Source: Artemisia argyi (lineage: Eukaryota; Streptophyta; Magnoliopsida; Asterales; Asteraceae). Taken from it: 64,000 nucleotides of DNA. Within the stretch, counting starts at the first letter, position 1. Each line of letters begins with the position of its first letter. The stretch covers positions 496,001 to 560,000 of the forward strand of contig JARVZY010002402.1 in NCBI GenBank assembly GCA_030686995.1. Reading direction: 5' to 3'. Shown here one piece after another: positions 53,873 to 62,897 of this stretch. The notes under the pieces were generated by a model. The model made no database searches. It saw only the letters and a program-made list of their open reading frames with translations, and was not told where the DNA came from. Both the position numbers and the translations under genes were made by a program.

Positions 53873-54349
53873 TTATTTTCTAGGGCATGGAAGCCCAAGT
53901 ACAATTTTCCTCTCCTTAGGAAGAGGAGGGTTAGTCTTCCTTGCCTTAGCAGATGTCTTGGATCTTGGCCTTGATGATGATGGTCTTTCTGGAGTGGATG
54001 GTGGATTGTAGTATGGTTCATCCTCATCTGATGATGTGTAGATGAAGGGGGAAACAAGCTCCTTGGGAGATGGTGGTCTGATTGGGATCCAAGCAGGGTC
54101 TTCTGATGATTCTGAAGACGATGGAGACTTGGGAGACATCACCTCTTTACCCCTAGAAGTACTTGGGGTTTGATTTAAATGTAAGAGATCTTTGAAGACT
54201 GGAAGGTCATGCTTCTTCTTTCTTGCTTGCTCCTTGGTTCTACAACCATTGTGAGGAGGACGGAATGGAGGGACATATGTTTCAAAAGGGGATTCATCTT
54301 CCGAAGAAGAATCGGATGAGATGTTAATTATTTCGGGCGAAGATTTCAT
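53873..54349 (-). CDS. Antisense extra ORF of element B, Ser/Pro-rich 158-aa protein
   Basis: Minus-strand frame with ATG at 54349; an upstream extension to 54409 starts at a non-ATG codon. It begins MKSSPEIINISSDSSSEDES, where EIINIS followed by Ser/Asp/Glu looks like a SUMO-interacting motif. Then come VPPFRPP, a basic KEQARKKKHD, SPSSSESSEDPAWIPIRPPS, SSDEDEPYYNPPSTPERPS, and a basic Arg/Lys tail with LPKERKIVLGLP. No enzyme motif or membrane segment; probably disordered. The frame is intact while pol is broken. Its own TATA is at 54469-54461. Antisense ORFs at this place are known from some plant LTR elements; homology to them is not shown. Confidence 0.55.
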   Translation of the reverse strand: MKSSPEIINISSDSSSEDESPFETYVPPFRPPHNGCRTKEQARKKKHDLPVFKDLLHLNQTPSTSRGKEVMSPKSPSSSESSEDPAWIPIRPPSPKELVSPFIYTSSDEDEPYYNPPSTPERPSSSRPRSKTSAKARKTNPPLPKERKIVLGLPCPRK

Positions 54350-54416
54350 TGTGATTGGATGAATTGATTTGGGTGATTTGAAGATTTGATTGTGTGATTG
54401 GCGTTTCAAAATTGTA

Positions 54417-54470
54417 ATTAGGGTTTGATTGTGATGATTTAGGGAAAAGATTGCGTCCGGTTTTATAGGA
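54417..54470 (-). promoter_or_regulatory. Promoter of the antisense ORF
   Basis: Minus strand TTCCTATAAAACCGG (TATA at 54469-54461), then AAACCCTAAT (54426-54417), a word common in plant 5' leaders, then ATG at 54349. Spacing fits a leader of ~85 bases. Confidence 0.5.
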
Positions 54471-54676
54471 ATTTTGGAGTATCAAGCGCATTAATTGTTA
54501 CGGGTTATTGACTTTTTGACCAAGTTTGAATAGTCAACTCTGCTGCTGGCTTATTTTCACTCTGCTGCTAGTTGTTTTATTCTGCTGCTAGTTATGGAGG
54601 ACTGGGTTATGTTGCTACGGTTGTAAGTGAGAGGGTGGTATGTGTAACTTCTACCAATTAGTTTAAAACCTAATTA

Positions 54677-54730
54677 ATCTTTATAATTGGTTTCTACACA
54701 CTCCAAATTGAAGTTATCACAAACCCTAAC
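54677..54730 (+). promoter_or_regulatory. Promoter-like sequence of the sense extra ORF
   Basis: tctttataattgg (54677-54689) could be a TATA box. cacaaaccctaacactcc (54718-54735) follows at the place expected for the transcript leader. ATG is at 54782. Confidence 0.4.
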
Positions 54731-54781
54731 ACTCCATTATTGTCAAAATCAATTATCCCCAATTTCCCTAAACGCTAATTC

Positions 54782-57700
54782 ATGGATATTGCACGTACCT
54801 GGGCTGAGCAACACAATAGTGTGGCTGTTTTGGATGAAGAGTTGGTTCCTGAGGAGCTCACAGATATGGTTAAATTTTTGAATGCTATTTCTCTTGGGTA
54901 TGCACTCACTATGAATCCAACTATATATGTTTCCTACATCAAACAGTTTTGGCTTACAGCTAAAGTCAAATCTATGAATGGGGAAAAATATGTCAGTGCT
55001 TTGGTAGATAGGAAAAAGGTTCGTATCACTGAATCATCTATAAGGGAATCTCTTCTCTTAAATGATGAAACAGAGACTACTTGCCTTGCTAATTCTGCTA
55101 TTTTTGCTGGTTTAAAAACTTTGGGGTATGAGAGCAAGCATAACAATTTAAAATTTGAAAAGGCTCTCCTCTGTCCTCAATACATGTTTTTGGTACACCT
55201 TCTCCTTCATTGTTTGAGTCCTAAAACTTCTGGGTGGCATGAGTTTAGTGCTACTATTGCTTCTACAATGGTATGCTTAAACACAGGTCAACCATTTAAT
55301 TTTTCAAATATGATTTTGGAGGGGATTTGCTAAAAGTGTTAAAGAGTCTGGTTCTTATTTTCTCTATCCAAGATTTCTGCAGCTCTTTATTGTTGACCAA
55401 CTTACTGATTTTAGATCCCATGCTGGTTATTATGAAGCTCCAAGATTGATTTAAAAAACTTTCACTTTCTTGGTTAAGCATGGAAAAAGTTTTTCAGGCA
55501 CACATACAAATCTTACACCTTATATGGTGCAACTTGTGCAAAATATTCAGGGTGAAGGATCAGGAAATCCCACTGATTCCCATCACACACCCAATTTTTA
55601 TGCATCTACCACACAACCTAAAATACACTATACCCGTAGGAAAACTAAAAAGAACACTGATCTACCTCGGGATAGTGTTAGTATGGCTGTACCAGATGAG
55701 GCTGTCCTAGTTGATGGAGGGGACATGTTGGTGAGGGCTGTCACTACTGCTTCTAGCTTAGCAGCAGAGCAGGATAGTGATAACATTAATAAGACCCAAT
55801 CCAAGGCAACATCTAGAGAAAAGGATTCTACTGAATCTACTTCTCAGGATGGTAACCCTAGCCAAATGGAAAATATAGGTGGCTCAGATGATCAAACTAG
55901 GTTTGATACTGAGTTTGTGTCCCAAGATTCACCTCTCGGACCAGGTTACACGGGTCGAAGTGATGAGGACAGACCAGTGACTAATGAATTGACGGATAAT
56001 CTTGTACATGATGACAATGTCCATGATTCACCTCTCGGACCAGGTAACACAGGTCGAAGTGATGAGACTACTATGCAACTCATTCAAGAATTGACGGTTA
56101 CTTGTACCAATTTGGGGTTGAAGTGTACTACTTTGGAAGATAAGGTTCTTACTCTGTCTTCAGTGGTTGCAAGTCAAGGAAAGATAATCACAACATTTAA
56201 GAAACAGATTAAGAAATTGAAGAAATCAAAAACTTCAACCTCATTGAAAAGGCTAAAGAAGGTGGGCACTTCTCAAGTTATTAGTTCACCTGAACTCACT
56301 ACACATTTGGAAGAGGATGATGCTTCCAAACAGGGGAGGAATGAAGATGCAATGGGTTCAGGGGAGGCAAATTTGAAGAGGGTTGAAAGTGCTCAGGTTA
56401 TGAATGAAGAATTGACTTCAGGGGAGGTTCCAGTGATTGGAGATATGGATGTTCAAAGTCCTGAAGATGCTGAGAATTATGTGGTTGCTGATCAATCAGG
56501 GAATGAGGTGGTAATGGAAAAAGTGATTTCTACTCAAGAAAAGGTGGTGGAAAAACTCAAAACTTTGGAGCCTGAGCAATTAGTGAAGGTAACAGGGGTA
56601 ATGGGTGAAGCTTTAAAGACTTTGGGGGATTCAATGGTGAAAGAGCTTGAAAATGCTGCTATTGCTGACAAGACTAATGACTCTAATGCTGCTCATGATT
56701 CTACTGCTAAGGATCCTACTGATCCTGCTGCTAGTGGAAAAGTGACTTCTGCTGATGCACAAGACTCTGCTGTTGGGTCTAGTGATAATGCTGCTGCTGA
56801 AGCAATGGTTTTGTTAAGTAAGAAGACTTCAGAAGTTCCATGTGAATCATCTTCAAAACATACACCACTATCAACACCATCACTACCACAACAACCTACA
56901 ATAACAACCACATCATCCATACCAAGTTTACCTCTAAAAGGAGTTATAATTAGAGAACCTGCTGCTCAACCAAAGAAGATGGTATCTTCATCTACTGACA
57001 AAGGAAAGGGCAACCAAGTTGCAGAACCTCAATGGGTGTATAAGGGGTTTGACTACTCTGTACTACCTTTTAATCTATGGCCTAAGGAACTACAAATTGA
57101 ACATGACTCAGCTGCTGCTTTGAAAGAACAAGAGATGATTGATCAAGAAGATCTACAGCTGGCTCAGAAAGAAAAGGAAAAGATTGAAAAGGAGACAGAA
57201 GATTTAAGGAGGTATGATGAATGGTTGGATGAGAAGATAAGAATAGAGGCTGATATTGAACTCAACAAGATGATCAAGATTGAGGATAATGAAGATCAAA
57301 CTTTTGATGTGAGATCTTGGGTAAGTAAGTTCACAGCTAAGAAAAAGAAAGAAGATGTTGCTGCTAGAAAGAAGAAAAAGGTACTTAGAGGTCCAACTCC
57401 ATTACAAAAGAGAAAAGAGTATGAAAGATATCTGAAGAATATGAAAGGATGGAAATTGGTGCAGTTAAAACCTAAGTCCGATCAAGAGGTTTAGGACTTG
57501 TATCGAGTGGCTAAAAGACAAACAGATACTTTTTATCCTATGGGTTGTGAAGACTTGGAACATATTGCTCAGATGAATAAGAAGTTGGTACCTGAAAAAG
57601 TAGCTGAAGTAGAGCATGCTCAAGAAGCAGATGTTGTTAAGCAGCTTGATGATGCAGTTAAGACTACTTCTTCTGTGCAAAGTGTTAAAAGAAAAGGTGT

Positions 57701-58481
57701 GGTTCAAAAATCAGTTGCAAAGAAGAAGAGGAAAACAAGGGAAGAAAGCAGTTCTAAGCCAGAAGGAGATGAGTTCAAGAATGATTGTGATCATATTCCT
57801 CCTGAGCATTTAAAAGAACAATTGAAGGTTTACACTATGGTTGGCAAGATGGAAGATCCTGAAGTTGTTGATGCCAAACCATTAGGAGTCAAATATCCTA
57901 TTATCAAAGTAACTACAGGATATGATACTAACATTGGATCATTTCATGATGTTCAGAGATTTGATGGTAAGACTCACAGATTTCTTAGATTTCAACAGAT
58001 GTTACACTATTTTGATAGAGAGGATGTTGATGACTTGTGGAAGTTGTACAAAGCAAAGTTTGGAGCTGAGAAGTTTGATGGTAAAAAGTATGAGAAAGAT
58101 CAACTTGATCATATCATAACTATGACAGATAATGTTATGTGGAGAGCTCTAAAACTTATGTATGAACCTTCAATGGATGATTCTGAGTGGACAGAGATAG
58201 TACAATACAAAGTAAGAAGATGGAGACTCTTTCAAGATTCTGGAGTTCATATGCTGGAAATTGGACCAATTACTTTGTATATGCTAGCTGAAAAGGATTA
58301 CCCAGTGGTAAGATACTGGAATACTGTCAATCAGAGGGTTAATTGTGCTGGATTACTCAACTTACAGAAAGACTATGATACTGATGATCAAGCATTCAAT
58401 TTGCTGCCAAAGTATAAGAAGATACTTGATCAACAGACATCTCAAGACTTGAGTGTTTGGAAGCATCCTCCTGGTGTTTAG
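54782..58481 (+). pseudogene. Sense extra ORF of element B (longin-annotated family), ~1,230 codons
   Basis: Frame 1 (54782-55333) begins MDIARTWAEQHNSVAVLDEE, with LNAISLGYALTMNPTIYVS, YIKQFWLTAKVK and LLHCLSPKTSGWHEFS. One extra G near 55320 shifts it. After a TAA (~55452) it runs to TAG 57492-57494, then to 58481. Within it are two DSPLGPG..TGRSDE repeats (55926, 56026), a coiled coil (MQLIQELTVTCTNLGLKCTT onward), a long acidic/Ala-rich region, charged helices near 57150-57400, and a C-terminal domain WRLFQDSGVHMLEIGP, YPVVRYWN. From memory, Asteraceae genome annotations label such copia-linked frames synaptobrevin/longin-like; I see no proof of that fold or of trafficking. Function unknown. 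Confidence 0.65.
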
Positions 58482-58522
58482 ATGAGCTTTGAAGAAACTT
58501 AATGATTTAGAAATAAATATTA

Positions 58523-58537
58523 AATTTAGAGGAGGAT
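58523..58537 (+). other. Polypurine tract of element B
   Basis: ttagaggaggat adjoins the 3' LTR start TGTTGGG. Confidence 0.7.
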
Positions 58538-58995
58538 TGTTGGGTTTTGAGTTCTGCTGCTGAGTGAAACTGCTGCTATGATGAAACTACTGCTAGAGTA
58601 AATGATTCTGCTGCTGATGACAAAGTGCTGCTAAAGGAAACTGCTGCTGAAGAGATAAGCATGTATTCGTAGTAGATAATTATAGAATAGATTGAATGTA
58701 TATCGTATAAGTCTAGAATATTCTTATCTTGATTAGAAAGTTATTGTAAACCTAGTAGGACTCCTTGGCCTATAAAAGGAGGATCCTAGGGTTAGATTAT
58801 GTACGTATTGTTTAGTTTTCGTTTACACTTCAAGGTTGTAAAACCCTAGCATTGTTGAGTGCTCGTATTAATAATATTGAAGTGTTGATAAAGAATTATT
58901 CTTCTTAAGTTAAGCTTTTACATTCCGCATTCAAGCTTAAGTGTTTACTTTAAGTCAACTTCTATATAAGATCGTTTGCTCAACTGGGATCAACA
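58538..58995 (+). repeat. Element B 3' LTR
   Basis: 458 bp. Lacks 17 bases of the ctgctaaggaaaatg repeat region present in the 5' LTR. TATA tataaaagg at 58771. TSD cgtca follows. Confidence 0.95.
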
Positions 58996-59000
58996 CGTCA

Positions 59001-59436
59001 TCCATGCAATTGTAACAAACTAATCAACAGGTAAAAGATAGCTAAGGAGTAGTGAAATCTAAGTAAACATAGTTTTCTCTCATTATTGTTTACACCACAA
59101 TTTTGTTTAAGGTTATTTTATTTTATTTTGATTGCATCTTTAGTTAATTGGGTTAGTTGACTTGCAACTAATTCCGTCCACTCCTTCCAAAACCGAGATT
59201 TCTACTTGCTTTCCATAAATTGTAAAAATACAAAAATAATCATCCCTCACCTCTAGACCTAGTTTTAGTGAGTTTTAACCCTAGCGAACACTATTCTTTT
59301 AGTTGAACGATCAATCCCTGGTACTTGTCACTATACTATACTACAACGAACAGGTACACTGCCTGGTGGGTATTGCAAGCTTCTCAAGATCCCATAAGAG
59401 GTAAAACCTTTTGCGAGGGCGCAATTCCACGCATCA
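59001..59436 (+). repeat. Element C 5' LTR, right part
   Basis: Continues 46739 without gap after removal of B: tccatgcaattgtaac matches tccacgcaactgtaac of A. Ends cacgcatca. Confidence 0.9.
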
Positions 59437-59442
59437 AGTTTT

Positions 59443-59460
59443 TAGCGCCGCTGCCGAGGG
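59443..59460 (+). other. Primer binding site of element C
   Basis: TAGCGCCGCTGCCGAGGG, a decayed tRNA-Asp-type site seven bases after the LTR. Confidence 0.75.
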
Positions 59461-59606
59461 AGTAGTTATTGTCTAGGTTAAAATTTCTTTTTATTAGGTC
59501 TACTTGCTTGATTCCTTTCTAGTAAGATTTTTATTTTATTTTTATAGGCTTCTTTAGTCTATCTTTTTCTTCGTTCCTTTGTTCGTAACCTTTGCCACCC
59601 GCCATC

Positions 59607-60602
59607 ATGGCAAATGAAGACCTTTCTAATCTTAGAGTCACCAGAAGTCGTAGTTCCTTAAGAAATCTTGTCCCTCCCTATGCAGAACCTGAAAGGGAAA
59701 TACATAGGCTAGGGCAATCTCTTCCAACACCTGAACCATCCAGCACAACCATCAACTTTGATGAAGCCCTTTCTGAAGAAGATTTAGATCATCACCTTAC
59801 ATCCCCTAGCTCCCAATCTAACCGCGATTTGGACACTCCTGAAACTCCCACACCTAAGCGCCTTAAGGATTATTCCTCCCTGAACCCTCGCGACTTCTCA
59901 AATCCTATTGTCTTTCCGAACGAACGTACCAATGGGGTCTTGCGAACCGATGATCCTATTCAACATATTAGGGATTTCTCAAAGATAGTGGACACCCTCC
60001 ATGCGGATGGGGCCACTAGAAACACATCCCGACTACGGTTCTTTCCTTTTACCCTTCAAGAAAAAGCCAAGGATTGGTACGAAAAACTTCCCTCTGAGTC
60101 CATTTTTACATGGGAACAACTTATCTCTAAGTTTTACGAGAAATTCTTCCCTGCTGGAAAAACCTCGGCGTTTAGGGATAGGATCCTCCGTTTCCATAAG
60201 GGAAAAGATGAACCCATATGTAGATCATGGATTAGATTCAAGGATCTAGTAAGGCAAGTTCCCCATCATGGCATCGAACTTTGGATTCTTGTCCAAATCT
60301 TCTATGACAATGTCTCCCAAAATGACCAGAATGGAATCAATAATTCGATAAAAGGGAAAATAGCTAATCTAAGCACCGAAGAAGTGTGGAATAGGATTGA
60401 GGAATATGCTCAAGATCAAGACGATACCTTGGATGAACCCGATTCGACTATGAGTATATCCGAAATCATTCAAACACCCTCATCTGAGAATCGGCTAAGG
60501 AAGCTTCACGAGAGGGTATCATACCTAGCAGGGTCGCGAACAGCTAAACAACTATCAAACCAATACTTGATTTGCGACCACTGCGGGGTCCGCATGAAGT
60601 AG
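59607..60602 (+). pseudogene. Gag of element C
   Basis: ATG at 59607 (the frame is open a few codons upstream without ATG). A Pro/Ser-rich head is followed by the gag core: DDPIQHIRDFSKIVDTLHAD, RLRFFPFTLQEKAKDWYEKL, FTWEQLISKFYEKFFPAGKT, then the RFHKGKDEPICRSWIRFKDL stretch. It ends LICDHCG, where one G is missing from a G run (~60590), turning the CX2CX3HX4C knuckle (CDHCGGPHEVEEC across frames) into a premature stop. Confidence 0.82.
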
Positions 60603-61026
60603 AGGAATGCAGAGGAGACACCACTAACGAACGTGCATACCTGTCAAGTCATGACAATCTCGATGATCCTTCCCTTTTAACTTTCTACCAAAACGATGAT
60701 TTTACCCCTTGGGGAAATCTTGTAAGAAAAGAGGAGGGTGAGAAAGGCCCTGACTTCAAAATCAGGAGCACTTCAAAATCACTCATGAAAAAAGCTTATA
60801 ATTGAAAGGGCTTGACGAGCTCATCACCGAACAGCAAAATAACATGGAAAAATGGTTCCAAGAGCTCAATGCCACCCTTGATGGCCGTATCAAGCCTCAA
60901 ATAAGCCAAAAAGACCCCCTACTCGCAATTACCACTTGAGCCGGGACAACAACCAAGGACCCTCCCTATCCGAACCAACACCCCATTGTTGTTGAGCCAG
61001 ACATTCCTCACAGGGAAAAAGGTGAT
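60590..61026 (+). pseudogene. Zinc-knuckle tail and linker of element C
   Basis: Shifted frame EVEECRGDTTNERAYLSSHD, DDFTPWGNLVRKEEGEKGPD, then a further frame change near 60805 and LITEQQNNMEKWFQELNATL. A TGA near 60940 interrupts it. Confidence 0.65.
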
Positions 61027-61740
61027 GTGAGCGATGAGACTCCCGAGCAACCCCCTCAGATGACCTCCTCTCCACTTGCTCCACCCAACCAACCTGTGAA
61101 AGTCCCATTTCCGTCCCGCCTAAAAAATCAAAAGATTGAGAATGATAATATAAGATTCTTATCATATCTAAAGGATTTGGTGGTCACCATACCCCTCCTT
61201 GATGCTTGCTACCATATGCCAAAGTATAGCACATACCTCAAGAGATTGCTTGCCAACCAAAAGAGACTCGAGGGTCTTGTAACCCTACGAGAGGAATGCT
61301 TGGTGGTAACCCAACGAGGTCTACCAAAAATGGTAGATGACCCGGGTAGCTTCACCTTGCCCTGTTCCATAGGATCTCTATCGGTAAAGAATGCTCTAGC
61401 TGATTTAGGGGCAAGCATCAACTTCATGCCTTATTCTATGTTCCTCAAATTAGGGTACTCCGGATTAAAGAAAACCCGTATGAACATCTAGCTAGCTGAG
61501 AGATCAGTCAAATACCCCTTGGGGATATGTGAGAACATGCTAGTTAAAGTTGGGAAGTTCAAGTTTCCAGTTGACTTTGTAATTTTGGAAATGGAGGAGG
61601 ATGACCTTGTACCCATCATCTTAGGAAGACCATTTCTTGCCACTGCTCGTGCTGTCATTGATGTTCATGATGGAAAGTTAACTCTGCGAGTAGGAACCGA
61701 CAGCTTAACCTTTGATATTAAGGAAGTAAGGATCAGTGCA
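61027..61740 (+). pseudogene. Aspartic protease region of element C
   Basis: KVPFPSRLKNQKIENDNIRF, TIPLLDACYHMPKYSTYLKR, then LPCSIGSLSVKNALADLGAS with INFMPYSMFLKLG. A TAG (61489-61491) replaces Gln in the MNI-x-LAERSVKYPLG motif. Then VDFVILEMEEDDLVPIILGR and PFLATARAVIDVHDGKLTLR. The catalytic site is D-L-G-A-S, as in H. Confidence 0.82.
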
Positions 61741-62351
61741 CTGATGGATCTTTCTGATGACAACAAGTTAGCTATTGGGAAAAGCCATGCAAGAAATGGA
61801 GAGTGGGTCAGCATCGCCATGAGGAAGGTAAACATCTTACTTTCTATGGATGATGATTCTGATTGGCAGTCATATCTGAATTATATCAATGTTGATCTTA
61901 AGTATGTTGAAGAGCAAAGATTAAACCTGTTTTCAAAATACAACAAACTTAGTTTTGAATTAAATCAGTGTAAGGATGAACTTCTTGCCTTAAAATAAGC
62001 CAAACTAGAAAGTGTCACTCTACAAATTCAAAACTAAGAGCTTGTAAAACAAAATCATGTTCTTCAGGAAGAATTTATGAAAGAAAAAGCTGTAATAGAA
62101 ACCTAGAACAAGAAAAATCCCAGGGTTTATGAAACTATGAGTCTCCTACCTAGTACCAAGAAAGTTGTACTAGGAGAGAACCAACTCTCTGAATCCTCAG
62201 TAGAGAATCATAGTGAAAATGATTTTCTGCCTGCTGGCATGCCTTTTGAAAAAGAAATGAATCCAAAGTCCAGTGATTGGATTGAAAGAGTCAATCCTAG
62301 TATTAAACTCCTAATTTTAACACTGGAAAAATCTTGGAACCTGAAAGTCAG
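61740..62351 (+). pseudogene. Copia gag fragment K fused to the element C protease
   Basis: After TFDIKEVRISALM the same frame continues as SDDNKLAIGKSHARNGEWVS, KVNILLSMDDDSDWQSYLNY, INVDLKYVEEQRLNLFSKYN, LSFELNQCKDELLAL and a stop at 61996-61998. This resembles the coiled gag region of another Asteraceae copia family, not an Athila protein. Later in-frame remains (EFMKEKAVIET, KKVVLGENQLSES) run to the D insertion. Neither end has an LTR, so it arrived by recombination or as a truncated copy. Confidence 0.6.
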
Positions 62352-62811
62352 TGTTGGGTTTTGGATTCTGCTGCTGTGATGAAACTGCTACTAAGGTAAA
62401 TGATTCTGCTGCTAATGTCAAAGTGTTGCTAAGGGAAAATGCTGCTAAAGGAATCTACTACTAAAGTGATAAGCATGTATTCGAAGTAGATAATTATAGA
62501 ATAGATTGTGTGTATATTGTATACGTCTAGAATATTCTTATCTTGCATAGAAAGTTATTGTAAACCTAGTAGGACTCCTTGGCCTATAAAAGGAGGATCC
62601 TAGGGTTAGATTGAGTACGTATTATTTTAGTTTTCATTTACACTTCAAGGTTGTAAAACCCTAGCATTGTCGAGTGCTCGTATTAATAATATTGAAGTGT
62701 TGATAGTTAAATTGTTCTTTTTAAGTTAAGCTTTTATATTCCGCATTCTAGCTTAAGTGTTTAATACAAGTCAACTTCTATATAAGATCGTTTGCTCAAC
62801 TAGGATCAACA
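62352..62811 (+). repeat. Element D 5' LTR
   Basis: 460 bp, TGTTGGGTTTTGGATTC...GGATCAACA, with ctgctgct words, TATA tataaaagg at 62585. Confidence 0.9.
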
Positions 62812-62813
62812 AG

Positions 62814-62825
62814 TGGTATCAGAGC
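62814..62825 (+). other. Primer binding site of element D
   Basis: TGGTATCAGAGC, initiator-tRNA-Met type, identical to B. Confidence 0.92.
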
Positions 62826-62897
62826 TTGTGATCTAGAAGTTGTAATCAAGAAGAAACTGTTCCTTGCACGTTTGTTGTTCCAAATCAATTGCTGAAG

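Larger units (their letters stand above)
46740..58995 (+). mobile_element. Element B: 12.3-kb copia element with divergent extra genes
   Basis: LTRs 46740-47214 (475 bp) and 58538-58995 (458 bp), TGTTGGG...ATCAACA, with seven substitutions and one 17-base gap between them by eye. Exact TSD cgtca at 46735-46739 and 58996-59000. Initiator-Met PBS, purine tract before the 3' LTR. Order: gag, protease, integrase, RT, RNase H (to 53533), an antisense ORF (54349-53873), a sense ORF of ~1,230 codons (54782-58481), 3' LTR. Gag-pol and the sense ORF carry about eleven stops, shifts or deletions. It is inserted in the 5' LTR of element C. Confidence 0.96.
59437..61740 (+). mobile_element. Element C interior (Athila-type)
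   Basis: Gag, zinc knuckle and protease in order, then an abrupt change to copia gag at ~61740. No RT or 3' LTR in the window. The 3' part may lie to the right beyond D, or be lost. Confidence 0.75.

Noticed and set aside
54717..54730. AAACCCTAA words as telomere repeats
   Set aside because: Single short words at expected 5' leader positions, not arrays.
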